Of a stretch of DNA of 64,000 nt, positions 50,351-58,708 are shown in pieces. The notes under the pieces are model-generated. The model was not told the DNA's origin. It saw only the letters and a list, made by a program, of their open reading frames with translations, and searched no databases. Every line of letters starts with the position of its first letter. The first letter of the stretch is position 1. The position numbers and the translations under genes were made by a program. The DNA comes from JADGRB01 sp036267635 (GTDB lineage: Bacteria > Myxococcota_A > Polyangia > Fen-1088): positions 1 through 64,000 of the forward strand of contig DATAVR010000186.1 in the NCBI GenBank assembly GCA_036267635.1, written 5' to 3'.

Positions 50351-51409
50351 GTGCGGGCGTTCGTCTGTTCGCCGGGATCCGAGCCTGCGCTCGCCGCCGA
50401 GATCGTGCGCGCCGGGGCGGCGGCCACCGAGCTCGCACCCGGCGTGGTCGCCTCCGACCGGGACAGCGAAGACTTCGATCCGATCTTCTCGCGCCAGCCG
50501 CTGCCGAGCGCCCACCTCGTCGAGGGAGCTTCGGTGCGCGCGCTGGCCGAGGCGATCTTCGGCGCCGTCGAGACGACCATAGACGACTGGCCGGGGCCGT
50601 TCGCCGTCCACGCGCTGGCGCACGCCGAGCCGCCGCCCGGGCTCGCCAGCCGGGCGACGCTGGTCGCGCGCGAGGCGCTGGCGCTCCTGGCCGCGCGCCG
50701 GCGCCGCGCGTTTCGGCGACGACGTTCGCCCGACGAGGCGGTGGCGGCCTTCGACGGCAGCTGGCTGCTGGTCCAGATCCTGGCGCTCGACCGCGATCGA
50801 TTCGTCGTCTCGGCGGCGCCGCCGCGCCCGCTGCCGAGGGGCGGCCTCGACCTGGCGCGCTGGCCGGGCGGCGAGGCGCCGGTGGCGATCGATCGCGCGC
50901 CGCCCTCGCGGGCCTACCAGAAACTGGAAGAGGCGTTCGCCTGGATGGGGACCGCGCCAGGCGCCGGCGAGACCTGCGTCGATCTCGGCGCCGCGCCCGG
51001 TGGCTGGACGGCGACGGCGCTCAAGCGAGGCGCGCGCGTGGTGGCGGTCGATCGCGCGCCGCTGGCGCCGGCGCTGGCCCGCCACCCGCGCGTCGCCTCG
51101 GTGATCGGCAACGCTTTCACCTACGCCCCCACGGCGCCGGCCGACTGGCTGCTCTGCGACGTCGTCTGCGAGCCGCCGCGCAGCCTGGAGATCTGCGACC
51201 GCTGGCTCTCCGCGGGGCTCTGTCGGGGCTTGGTCGTCACCGTGAAGTTCAAGGGGCGCGACGGCTACGGCCTGCTCGCCGAGCTGCCGCAGCTCCTGGA
51301 AAAAACTAGGCCCGCGTTCGCGCGCGTCAAGCAGCTCGGACACAACAAAAACGAAGTGACGGTCATGGTCGTTCGTAAGGGGCAGGCCGAAAGAGCGGCC
51401 GCAAAATAG
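50351..51409 (+). CDS. RlmM-like FtsJ-type 23S rRNA 2'-O-methyltransferase
   Basis: 352 aa. The C-terminal Rossmann domain has the SAM motif TCVDLGAAPGGWTATALKRG (about 208) and candidate KDKE catalytic residues: K of SRAYQKLEEAF (about 190), D of LLCDVV (about 268), K of VTVKFKGRDG (about 298) and a downstream E in NKNEVTVMV. An N-terminal THUMP-like part is diverged. This is the layout of RlmM, which methylates C2498 of 23S rRNA; orthology is inferred. GTG 50351 starts 3 nt after the TPR gene. Confidence 0.8.
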   Translation: MRAFVCSPGSEPALAAEIVRAGAAATELAPGVVASDRDSEDFDPIFSRQPLPSAHLVEGASVRALAEAIFGAVETTIDDWPGPFAVHALAHAEPPPGLASRATLVAREALALLAARRRRAFRRRRSPDEAVAAFDGSWLLVQILALDRDRFVVSAAPPRPLPRGGLDLARWPGGEAPVAIDRAPPSRAYQKLEEAFAWMGTAPGAGETCVDLGAAPGGWTATALKRGARVVAVDRAPLAPALARHPRVASVIGNAFTYAPTAPADWLLCDVVCEPPRSLEICDRWLSAGLCRGLVVTVKFKGRDGYGLLAELPQLLEKTRPAFARVKQLGHNKNEVTVMVVRKGQAERAAAK

Positions 51410-51429
51410 CGAGCGACCACGGGTGGAGA

Positions 51430-51435
51430 TACACT
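51430..51435 (+). promoter_or_regulatory. -10-like TACACT, 7 nt before glgC
   Basis: TACACT-CCCCCCG-ATG 51443. No ribosome binding site, leaderless spacing. Confidence 0.45.
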
Positions 51436-51442
51436 CCCCCCG

Positions 51443-52696
51443 ATGGACGATGTGTTGGCGATCATCCTCGGTGGCGGGCGCGGCACACGCCTCTTTCCGC
51501 TCACGTTCAAGCGCTCGAAACCGGCCGTGCCGATCGGCGGCAAGTACCGCCTGATCGACATCCCGATCAGCAACTGCCTGAACGCCAACGTCCGTAAGAT
51601 CTTCGTGCTGACGCAGTTCAACTCGGAGAGCCTCAACAAGCACGTCGCGCTGACCTACAAGTTCGACGTGTTTTCTTCGGGCTTCGTCAGCGTGCTGGCT
51701 GCCGAGCAGACCGAAGAGGGGGGCAACTGGTTCCAGGGAACCGCCGACGCCGTCCGCCAGAGTCTGCGCCACATGCGCCGGACGCCCGGGCGTGACCTGC
51801 TGATTTTGTCGGGCGACCAGCTCTACAACATGGACTACCGAGAGATGATCAAGACCCACCGCGAGAGCGGCGCCGACGCCACGGTCGCCGTCATCCCGGT
51901 CTCTCCCGATCAGGCCTCGGCGTTCGGCATCCTCAAGATGGACGCCACCGGTCGCATCGTGCACTTCGACGAAAAGCCGCCCGCCGATCGTCTGCCGGCG
52001 CTGCTCTCGGATCTCCCCGGCGGCGCCAAGGGCCACCTGGCCTCGATGGGCATCTATCTCTTCAAGCGCGAGGTACTGGAGCTGGCGCTGGCGAGCCCGC
52101 GCCTGGTCGACTTCGGCCGTCACGTCATCCCCGACGCGGTCCCCCGCCAGCGGGTGCAGGCGCACGTCTACCGCGGCTACTGGGAAGACGTGGGGACGAT
52201 CCAGTCCTACTTTCAGGCCAACCTGGCGCTGTGCGAGGCGATCCCTCCGTTTGACTTCTACGACGAGGATCATCCCGTCTACACCCACCCGCGGTTTTTG
52301 CCGGCCTCCAAGCTCGAACGCTGCAACATCCACAACGCCCTCATCTCCGAGGGGTGCATCATGCACGGCGCGGAGATCGACCGCGCGGTGATCGGCATCC
52401 GCAGCCGCATCGGCGCCGAGTGCCGGATTCGCAACAGCCTGCTCATCGGCGCCGACTTCTACGAGACCTTGGCCGACATGGAGTCGACGATCGCCCGCGG
52501 CATCCCGGCGGTGGGAATCGGATCGAAGACGGTGATCGAGAACGCCATCATCGACAAGAACGCCCGCATCGGCAGCAACGTCCGGATCGTCAACGAGGCC
52601 GGGATCAAAGAAAAAGACGGCGACGGCTACTTCATCCGCGAGGGGATCGTGATCGTCCCCAAAAACGGCATCATCCTCGACGGCGTGACTATCTAG
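51443..52696 (+). CDS. glgC: ADP-glucose pyrophosphorylase, plant/cyanobacterial type
   Basis: A 417-aa enzyme making ADP-glucose from glucose-1-phosphate and ATP. The N-terminus has VLAIILGGGRGTRLFPLTFKRSKPAVPIGGKYRLIDIPISNC, and later NWFQGTADAVRQ, LILSGDQLYNMDY, FHFDEKP-like and YWEDVGTIQSY. The C-terminal left-handed beta-helix (about 290-417, with IGIRSRIGAECRIRNSLLIGADFYE and IIDKNARIGSNVRI) is intact. The wording (KYRLIDIPISNCLNA, VLTQFNSESLNKH) is that of plant and cyanobacterial enzymes, unlike the second glgC at 62046. ATG start; a two-hairpin element follows the stop. Confidence 0.92.
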   Translation: MDDVLAIILGGGRGTRLFPLTFKRSKPAVPIGGKYRLIDIPISNCLNANVRKIFVLTQFNSESLNKHVALTYKFDVFSSGFVSVLAAEQTEEGGNWFQGTADAVRQSLRHMRRTPGRDLLILSGDQLYNMDYREMIKTHRESGADATVAVIPVSPDQASAFGILKMDATGRIVHFDEKPPADRLPALLSDLPGGAKGHLASMGIYLFKREVLELALASPRLVDFGRHVIPDAVPRQRVQAHVYRGYWEDVGTIQSYFQANLALCEAIPPFDFYDEDHPVYTHPRFLPASKLERCNIHNALISEGCIMHGAEIDRAVIGIRSRIGAECRIRNSLLIGADFYETLADMESTIARGIPAVGIGSKTVIENAIIDKNARIGSNVRIVNEAGIKEKDGDGYFIREGIVIVPKNGIILDGVTI

Positions 52697-52698
52697 TT

Positions 52699-52771
52699 CG
52701 GGACCCTCAAAGGGTCCCGCGCCTCCCGCGACGAGGGCCGTCGAGCAAACCTCGCCGGCCCTCACGCGATC
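52699..52771 (-). repeat. Two-hairpin intergenic element, copy D
   Basis: Perfect 9-bp hairpin CGGGACCCT-CAA-AGGGTCCCG (52699-52719) 3 nt after the glgC stop, then the GCGCCTCCCGCGACGAGG link, hairpin CGAG-CAAA-CTCG, and CTCACGCGATC at the end (52762-52771). It aligns with copy B in reverse orientation. Confidence 0.75.
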
Positions 52772-52824
52772 AGCTCGGGTCATTTGAAGGTTCCGCCAGG
52801 CTCGCCGCTGCCGGGCGAATGATC

Positions 52825-52830
52825 TAGTCT
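52825..52830 (+). promoter_or_regulatory. -10-like TAGTCT, 7 nt before the Gfo/Idh/MocA gene
   Basis: TAGTCT-CCAGGCC-ATG 52838; leaderless spacing. Confidence 0.45.
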
Positions 52831-52837
52831 CCAGGCC

Positions 52838-53839
52838 ATGTTTCGTTTCGGCATTCTGGGGGCCTCGCGGTTCGCGCTCCGGCGGATGCTGCCGGCGATG
52901 CGGTTGGTGCCCGGCGTCGAGGTGGTGGCGCTCGCCTCGCGCGACGGCGGCAAGGCGGCCGAGACGGCTCGCGCGCACGGCATTCCCAAGGCCCACGCCT
53001 CCTATGAGGCGCTCTGCGCCGATCCCGACGTCGACGCGATCTACAACCCGCTCCCCAACCACCTGCACGTCCCCTGGTCCGAGCGCGCCGCCGCCGCCGG
53101 CAAGCACGTGCTGTGCGAAAAGCCGATCGCCACCAGCGCCGCCGAGGCGCGCCGCCTGATCGAGGCGCGCGATCGGGCGCGGGTCGTCATCTGCGAATCG
53201 GCGATGGTGCGCCTTCAGCCGCGCTGGCACGCGGCGCGCGAGCTGATTCGCGCGGGGCGCATCGGCGAGCTGCGCGCCTTCATCGGGACGTTCGGCTATT
53301 CGCTGGCCGGGCGCACCGACATCCGGTACGAGGCCTCGATGGGGGGCGGCGTCCTCTACGACACCGGCTTCTATCCGGTCACGATGAGTCGCTTCTGCTT
53401 CGAGACCGAGCCGGTCGCGGTGCTGGCACGCTCGGCGCGCTCCGGGCCCGACGGCGTCGACGTGCTGACCAGCGCGCTAATGGAGTTTCCGCGCGGGCAA
53501 GCCACGCTCACCTGCGGGATGGAGCTCGGGCCGATGCAACGCGCGCTGCTGCTCGGGACGACGGGGCACCTCGACCTCCCCCTCGCTTGGACCCCGCCCG
53601 CCGATCGCCCATCGGAGCTGACGCTGGAGCGGAGCGCCGTCCTCGAGCGTCCGAGCGGCGAACGGCGGACCTTCGAGGCCGCCGATCAGTACGCGCTGCT
53701 GGTCGCCGCCTTCGCCCGCGCCGCGACCGCCGGCGGCCCGGGGCCCGTCCCGCTCGAGGACTCGGTGAAGAACATGGCGGTGCTCGAGGCGCTGGCGCGA
53801 TCGAGCAGGAGCGGCCGTTGGGAAACGCCCGAAGCCTAA
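52838..53839 (+). CDS. Gfo/Idh/MocA-family oxidoreductase
   Basis: A 333-aa NAD(P)-dependent dehydrogenase of sugars or inositols. The Rossmann start is FRFGILGASRFALRRMLPAM (1-20). DVDAIYNPLPNHLHVPWSERAAAAGKHVLCEKP holds the EKP catalytic Lys motif (about residue 92), and GGGVLYDTGFYPVTMSRF is the C-terminal-domain site. The substrate cannot be told. ATG start with no ribosome binding site. Its last 22 bases overlap the nucleotidase start. Confidence 0.9.
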   Translation: MFRFGILGASRFALRRMLPAMRLVPGVEVVALASRDGGKAAETARAHGIPKAHASYEALCADPDVDAIYNPLPNHLHVPWSERAAAAGKHVLCEKPIATSAAEARRLIEARDRARVVICESAMVRLQPRWHAARELIRAGRIGELRAFIGTFGYSLAGRTDIRYEASMGGGVLYDTGFYPVTMSRFCFETEPVAVLARSARSGPDGVDVLTSALMEFPRGQATLTCGMELGPMQRALLLGTTGHLDLPLAWTPPADRPSELTLERSAVLERPSGERRTFEAADQYALLVAAFARAATAGGPGPVPLEDSVKNMAVLEALARSSRSGRWETPEA

Positions 53840-55527
53840 CGGCCGCCGTCTTGGCCGCGGTCGCCGCGACGGCGATGCCCGGGTGCCGGCGGTCGGCGAC
53901 CCCTCCCGTCCCGGCCGCGCCCCCGGCGGCGCGGGTGACCATCTCGCTCGTCGGCACCAACGATCTGCACGGCCGCCTCGAGGCGCTGCCGCCGTTTGGC
54001 GGCTATCTCGGCAACCTGCGCCGCGCGCGGGCCCGCGACGGCGGCGGCGTCTTGCTGGTCGACGCGGGCGACATGTTCCAGGGGACGCTCCCCTCCAACC
54101 TGAACGAAGGGGCGGCGGTCGTTCGCGCCTACAACGCTCTCGGCTACGCGGCCGCCGCGCTCGGCAATCACGAGTTCGACTTCGGCCCCGCCGGCCCCGC
54201 GGTCACCGCCCAGAAACCGACCGACGATCCGCGCGGCGCGCTGCGCGCGCGCGCCGCCGAGGCGACCTTCCCCTTTCTCGACGCCAACCTGGTCGACGCG
54301 GCCACCGGCGCGCCGCCGGCCTGGAGCAACGTGGTTCCCGACGTTCTCCTCGCCGTCGCCGGGATCAAGGTCGGAATCGTCGGCGTGGCCACCATGAGCA
54401 CGCCGCGCACCACGCTGGCCGCCAACTTCGCGGGGCTGGGGATAAAACCGCTGGCCCCGGCGATCGCGGCTGCCGCCACCGAGCTGCACCGAAAGGGCGC
54501 CACGGTGGTGATCGCCGCCGCCCACGCCGGCGGCGTCTGCAAACGCTTCGACGCCCCCGAGCACTTCGACTCCTGCGAGGCCGACGGCGAGATCTTTCAG
54601 GTGGCGCGCGAGCTGACCGCCAGCGGCGCCGTCGTCGACGCCATCGTGGCCGGCCACACGCACGAGGGGGTAGCCCACCGGGTCTCCGGCATCCCGATCG
54701 TCGAGGCGTTCGCCAACGGGCACGACTTCAGCCGCATCGACCTCACCATCGATCGGGCGACCGGCCGGGCCATCGACGCGCGGATCTTCCCGCCGCAACG
54801 GATCTGCGCGCCCGAGCGCTGCGCGGGCGAAACCTACGAAGGCGCCCCGGTCGTCCCCGACGCTGCCGTGGCCGCGGCGATCGCCCCCGCGCTGGAGGCG
54901 GCGCGGGCCGAACGCGAGCGCAGCCTGGGGGTCGTGGTGACGGCGACCATCAAGCGCGCGCAGAAGGTGGAGTCACCGCTCGGCAACCTGTTCGCCGATC
55001 TGATGCGCGCCGCGCGCCCGCGGGCCGACGTCGCGCTCACCAACGGCGGAGGTCTGCGCGCCGATCTGCCGCCCGGGCCCCTCACCTACGGCCGCCTCTT
55101 CGAGGCCCTCCCCTTCGACAACCGCTTCGCCACCATCCCGCTCACCGCCGCCGAGCTGGCCGAGGCCGTCTTGCGCAACCTCGGCCGTGACAACGGGATC
55201 GTCTCGCTCTCCGGCGTCCGCGCTGAGGCCCGCTGCGAGGGGGGCGCGCTGGTGGTCCACCTCTTTCGCCCCGACGGCCGCCCGATCCCGCCCAAGGCCC
55301 GGCTGACCCTGGTCACCAGCGACTTCCTGGCCACCGGCGGCGACGGCCTCTTCTCCGAGGAGACCAAGCAACGCGCCAAGCTCGACGACGGCCCGCCGAT
55401 CCGCGACGCCATGGCCGACCTTCTTGCCGCCCGGAAGACGCCGCTCACGCCCGACGACCCCACCCTCTTCGATCCGGCGCGCCCCCGAATCGCCTACCGG
55501 GGTCTGCGCCCAGTTGAATGCCGCTAG
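53818..55527 (+). CDS. Exported 5'-nucleotidase / 2',3'-cyclic phosphodiesterase family protein
   Basis: 569 aa. I start at TTG 53818, because AGGAG lies 7 nt before it and the first residues make a signal with possible lipobox (LTAAVLAAVAATAMPGC); the long upstream frame is a shadow of the oxidoreductase. Metallophosphatase metal ligands: GTNDLHGRL, DAGDMFQG, LGNHEFDFG, AAAHAGGV and VAGHTHEG. The C-terminal 5'-nucleotidase domain has NGGGLRADLPPGPLTYGRLFEALPFDN. It probably dephosphorylates nucleotides outside the cytoplasm for purine or phosphate scavenging. It overlaps the previous gene by 22 nt. Confidence 0.87.
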   Translation: MGNARSLTAAVLAAVAATAMPGCRRSATPPVPAAPPAARVTISLVGTNDLHGRLEALPPFGGYLGNLRRARARDGGGVLLVDAGDMFQGTLPSNLNEGAAVVRAYNALGYAAAALGNHEFDFGPAGPAVTAQKPTDDPRGALRARAAEATFPFLDANLVDAATGAPPAWSNVVPDVLLAVAGIKVGIVGVATMSTPRTTLAANFAGLGIKPLAPAIAAAATELHRKGATVVIAAAHAGGVCKRFDAPEHFDSCEADGEIFQVARELTASGAVVDAIVAGHTHEGVAHRVSGIPIVEAFANGHDFSRIDLTIDRATGRAIDARIFPPQRICAPERCAGETYEGAPVVPDAAVAAAIAPALEAARAERERSLGVVVTATIKRAQKVESPLGNLFADLMRAARPRADVALTNGGGLRADLPPGPLTYGRLFEALPFDNRFATIPLTAAELAEAVLRNLGRDNGIVSLSGVRAEARCEGGALVVHLFRPDGRPIPPKARLTLVTSDFLATGGDGLFSEETKQRAKLDDGPPIRDAMADLLAARKTPLTPDDPTLFDPARPRIAYRGLRPVECR

Positions 55528-55553
55528 ACCGCTTGTATGTTGACGCGATCGAT

Positions 55554-55592
55554 CCGGTGCGATCAAACATCGGCCGGTGCGATCAACATCGG
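55554..55592. repeat. Tandem duplication of a 19-20-nt sequence
   Basis: CCGGTGCGATCAAACATCGG (55554-55573) is directly followed by the same sequence lacking one A (55574-55592). It sits in the convergent gap between the nucleotidase and vapC. It could be a leftover of an integration event or a binding site. Confidence 0.85.
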
Positions 55593-55617
55593 AATGAAGA
55601 GAGGAGCGACCGCCCCT

Positions 55618-56010
55618 TTACGCGGTCTCGAATCCAAACTGCGCGAAATGGCGATCGAACGCGAACGCGACGCTGATTTTCAATCGCTGCATGACGGCAA
55701 AGCTGGTTGCATCGGTGAGTGAATATCCTTTGTCGACCTGCGCCCGCACGATCTCGACCGCCGCGATCTCGTCGTCCGGCGTGACGCGCTCGATCGGCCA
55801 TACGTTCTCGGTCAGCCACCGGCGGGCGACGTCGGACCCGAGGCGGTTCAAGAGAAGCGCGTGAGACTCGGCGCGCACGAAGTTTGTGAGCACCGGCTCG
55901 GCATGCTGCTTCCCGAGCCGCTGGAGCGTGCCACGCGCCTTGCGATGGTGAGCGTCGTCCCGATCGAGGAGCGCGTAGATCGCGCTCGTGTCTACGAAGA
56001 CTCGCGCCAT
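55618..56010 (-). CDS. vapC: PIN-domain ribonuclease toxin (VapC family)
   Basis: A 130-aa PIN nuclease. The acidic quartet is complete: D7 (VFVDTSAIYAL), E48 (RAESHALL), D100 (SLTDATSFAVM) and D119 (AFAFDRHFAQFGF). Such toxins cut tRNA or rRNA when the antitoxin is lost. ATG lies inside the antitoxin gene (19-nt overlap), the usual vapBC order. The sequence here is less GC-rich than neighbouring genes, compatible with horizontal gain. Confidence 0.92.
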   Translation of the reverse strand: MARVFVDTSAIYALLDRDDAHHRKARGTLQRLGKQHAEPVLTNFVRAESHALLLNRLGSDVARRWLTENVWPIERVTPDDEIAAVEIVRAQVDKGYSLTDATSFAVMQRLKISVAFAFDRHFAQFGFETA

Positions 56011-56264
56011 CGCGCGATCTCGCCATCCGCCAGATACTTATCGTGGTTCGCCGCGACGTCGGATGCGCCGCCTGCCGCTGAACCAACGAGCCGCCAGATC
56101 GGATCACCGTCGCTCAAGGGACGGACCAGCGCGAGCTTCCTGAGCCGAATCTCGTCCCCGGCGACCGTGACCTCGAGATAGCTGTGATCGTCGATCCGCA
56201 GGGCCGCCCGGATCTCTTGCGGAATCGTGATCTGCCCCTTGGAGGTAACCTTGGCGACCTTCAC
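55992..56264 (-). CDS. vapB: AbrB/MazE-type antitoxin (VapB family)
   Basis: A 90-aa protein. The N-terminal SpoVT/AbrB swapped-hairpin is VAKVTSKGQITIPQEIRAAL (about 3-22), followed by YLEVTVAGDEIRLRKL. The rest is a tail that would wrap the toxin. Starts at GTG 56264 with AAGGA seven bases upstream. Two GTAAG-ATT direct repeats 5' of the start (about 56267-56290) could be its operator. Confidence 0.88.
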   Translation of the reverse strand: MKVAKVTSKGQITIPQEIRAALRIDDHSYLEVTVAGDEIRLRKLALVRPLSDGDPIWRLVGSAAGGASDVAANHDKYLADGEIARWRESS

Positions 56265-56315
56265 ACAGGAATCCTTACCACAAATCTTACAGTCCGCCAG
56301 CCCCCATGCTGGCCC

Positions 56316-57608
56316 CTACTCCCGCATCCAGTTGACGACGAAGAGACCGTGACCTCCGCCCTTCTCGCCGCCGTCGATCGGGGCGCCGCCCGTGTCCTGG
56401 GTGAGGTAGTTGTCGGTCCAGGGGCCGTCGATGGGCGCCGCGGAGGTGAGGATGCAGCTCGAGTCGGTGCACTGATCGAGCTTCCACGACGCGCCGCTGA
56501 TGTTGTGCTGGGCCATCCAGGCGAACCAGACGTTGGTCTCCGGCTCGCAGACGTCGTTGTCGCCGCTCTTGGTCACGCCGCCGTCGGCGGGGGTGGCGCC
56601 GAACTCGGTCACGAACAGCGGCAGCCCCAGGGAGAGCGCCGTGTTGGCCTTGTCGATCAGCGACTGGCCGTGGGTGCAGGCGTAGAAGTGCAGCGTGTAG
56701 AGCAGGTTCGTCCCGGCCAGGGGAGCGGCGGCCGCCAGGTCGACGTCCTGCGACCAGGTCGGCGTGCCGAGCACGATCAGGTTGTCGGGATCGACCATGC
56801 GGATCGCCGCCACCACCGCCTGGTGGTACGGCACGATCTGCGCCCAGGTCACGCCGGTCGGCTCGTTGTAGTCCTCGTAGATGATGTTGGGGGATGAACC
56901 GTATTGGGTCGCCATCATGGTGAAGAACGCCGAGGCCTGCGTGGCCTGCGTCGTCCCCCCCTTGGTGACGGCGTCGCTGGTGTGCCAGTCGACGATCACG
57001 TAGATGCCGAGGTCGATCGCGTTCTGAACGATGGTGTTCACCTTGGAGAGCATCCCCGACATGTTGGCGTTGGTCCCGGTGCCGGTCCCGAGGTAACCGC
57101 CCGACGTGTCGACGCCCATCGCGGCGCGAATGACCGACAGCTTCCAGTTGTCGCGCGCGTATTGGATCGCCGCCTTGCTCTCGGGGAAGGTCTTGCTCTC
57201 GAGGTTCAGCCACTGGCTGCTGACCCCTTTGAGCTGCACCGGGTTCCCCGACTGGTCCTGGAGCTGGGTGCCGACCACCTTCAGCTGGCCGTGCATCGCC
57301 ACCGGGTTGAGCGGCGTTCCGAGCGGGACGTCGCCGGCGGCGTCCCGGGCGGTCGTTCCCCCCTGACCGCTGGTGGCGCCGCCCGTGCCGGTCGTTGCAC
57401 CGGTGCCCCCAGTGCCGTTCCCCCCGCTCCCGCCGTTGCCGGTCGAGCCGACGTTGCCCGCGCCGCCGGCGCCCGTTCCGCCGGTGGCGGGCGCGCCACC
57501 GGTGCCGTCGGAACCGGCGGAGCTCGAGTGGCAGGCTGGCAAGCCGAGCAACGCCCCGCAAGCCAGGAGACGGAATCCGACCATCCGGACGCTGCAGCTC
57601 TTCTTCAT
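56316..57608 (-). CDS. GH5-family glycoside hydrolase lipoprotein (cellulase-like)
   Basis: A 430-aa secreted enzyme. ATG 57608 is preceded by GAAGGAAGG; an upstream start is not needed. The lipoprotein signal ends LLGLPAC (Cys about 26). A GTGG-rich stalk covers about 28-85. The catalytic TIM barrel shows LKGVSSQWLNLES, VIRAAMGVD, GIYVIVDWHT, IIYEDYNEPTG (acid/base Glu, about 243), LHFYACTHG and LFVTEFGATPADG (nucleophile Glu, about 334). It resembles GH5 endoglucanases/mannanases; the polysaccharide is not determinable. It is divergent from phhA. Confidence 0.88.
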   Translation of the reverse strand: MKKSCSVRMVGFRLLACGALLGLPACHSSSAGSDGTGGAPATGGTGAGGAGNVGSTGNGGSGGNGTGGTGATTGTGGATSGQGGTTARDAAGDVPLGTPLNPVAMHGQLKVVGTQLQDQSGNPVQLKGVSSQWLNLESKTFPESKAAIQYARDNWKLSVIRAAMGVDTSGGYLGTGTGTNANMSGMLSKVNTIVQNAIDLGIYVIVDWHTSDAVTKGGTTQATQASAFFTMMATQYGSSPNIIYEDYNEPTGVTWAQIVPYHQAVVAAIRMVDPDNLIVLGTPTWSQDVDLAAAAPLAGTNLLYTLHFYACTHGQSLIDKANTALSLGLPLFVTEFGATPADGGVTKSGDNDVCEPETNVWFAWMAQHNISGASWKLDQCTDSSCILTSAAPIDGPWTDNYLTQDTGGAPIDGGEKGGGHGLFVVNWMRE

Positions 57609-57733
57609 AAGCGACGCTTCCTTCCTTCTAGGGAGCACGATGATACATGAGATCCACCATCTCGAAGTGCCCGCTCCAGGCGGAGTTCGGGCGGCCGAGC
57701 TCGCGCCCTCCAGCCCGGCTCCATTTTTGTCGT

Positions 57734-57739
57734 TATGAT
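57734..57739 (+). promoter_or_regulatory. -10-like TATGAT, 9 nt before phhA
   Basis: TATGAT with 9 nt to GTG 57749, giving a leader of about 3 nt; no ribosome binding site. Confidence 0.5.
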
Positions 57740-57748
57740 CTGTAAGCC

Positions 57749-58705
57749 GTGTCCCCGGTCCCCAAAACGGCGGCGCATCCGCCCGATCTGACCACCACCC
57801 GGGCGCCTTTCATCGAGGAGGCGCGCGCCCACGGCGAGATCTACATCATCGATCAGCCGTACGAGCTCTACTCGGAGGAGAACCAGGCGACCTGGGGACC
57901 GCTGCTCGAGCGGATGCACGATCCCTGGGCCCGCTACGCCAACCGGCGATTCCTCGAAGGGATGGCCAAGCTCCAGCTCTCGGCGACGCGCATCCCGCGC
58001 CTCGAGGAGATCAACCGGTTCATGCAGCCGCTCACCGGCTTTCGCGCGCGCGCGGTCAGCGGCTACGTGCCGTCCTACGTCTTCTTCGATTGCCTGCGCC
58101 GGCGCGAGTTCCCGACCACGGTCACCATTCGCGACGGCGAGCGCCTCGAGTACCTGCCCGAGCCCGACATCTTCCACGACGTCGCCGGCCACGTCCCGAT
58201 GCACACCGATCAGGCCTTCGCCGCCGCGCTGGTCCGATTCGGCGCCTGCGCCGCCGCGGCCGCCCAGCGCGCCGCCGCGGTGCCGGATCACCGCGAGCGC
58301 CTCCGGCGGCTGACCAGCAACATCCGGGCGATGTCGCGCTTCTTCTGGTTCAGCGTCGAGTTCGGGCTCATGCGGCACGCGCCCGGCGACGCCGACGGCG
58401 CCCTCAAGGTTTACGGCAGCGGGCTGCTCTCGTCGTTCGGCGAGATCGCGCACGCCATCGACGCCCCCGACGTCGAGCGACGCCCGTTCGAGATCGGTGA
58501 GGTGGTCAACCAGCCGTTCGAGATCGACCACTACCAGCCTCGCCTCTACATCGTCGATTCGTTCGACCACCTGTTCGCGCTGGTCAGCGAGCTCGAACGC
58601 TGGATGCTCGAGGGCAAGCTGGACGACGTCGCGCTCGGCGAGCCGACCGTCAGCGAGGCCGATCTGGCCAGCTTCCTCAGGGCGGACGCCGCCCAGAAAC
58701 GCTGA
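57749..58705 (+). CDS. phhA: Phenylalanine-4-hydroxylase (aromatic amino acid hydroxylase)
   Basis: A 318-aa tetrahydropterin-dependent monooxygenase that turns phenylalanine into tyrosine. The iron facial triad is H143 and H148 (PDIFHDVAGHVPM) and E204 (FWFSVEFGLM). LTGFRARAVSGYVPSYVFFDCL is the pterin-side segment, and FPTTVTIRD and YGSGLLSSFGEI also match. The usual HEVFGHCP is here HDVAGHVP. No ACT regulatory domain. The start is GTG 57749. It ends 3 nt from the convergent VWA gene. No pterin recycling gene is next to it. Confidence 0.9.
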   Translation: MSPVPKTAAHPPDLTTTRAPFIEEARAHGEIYIIDQPYELYSEENQATWGPLLERMHDPWARYANRRFLEGMAKLQLSATRIPRLEEINRFMQPLTGFRARAVSGYVPSYVFFDCLRRREFPTTVTIRDGERLEYLPEPDIFHDVAGHVPMHTDQAFAAALVRFGACAAAAAQRAAAVPDHRERLRRLTSNIRAMSRFFWFSVEFGLMRHAPGDADGALKVYGSGLLSSFGEIAHAIDAPDVERRPFEIGEVVNQPFEIDHYQPRLYIVDSFDHLFALVSELERWMLEGKLDDVALGEPTVSEADLASFLRADAAQKR

Positions 58706-58708
58706 GCG

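Noticed and set aside
46742..53230. A 2162-codon open frame on the minus strand across four genes
   Set aside because: It is exactly antisense to the PpiD end, the TPR protein, the RlmM-like gene and glgC, all with recognisable motifs. High third-position GC leaves the opposite frame free of stops; its protein is Arg/Gly/Asp-rich without domains.
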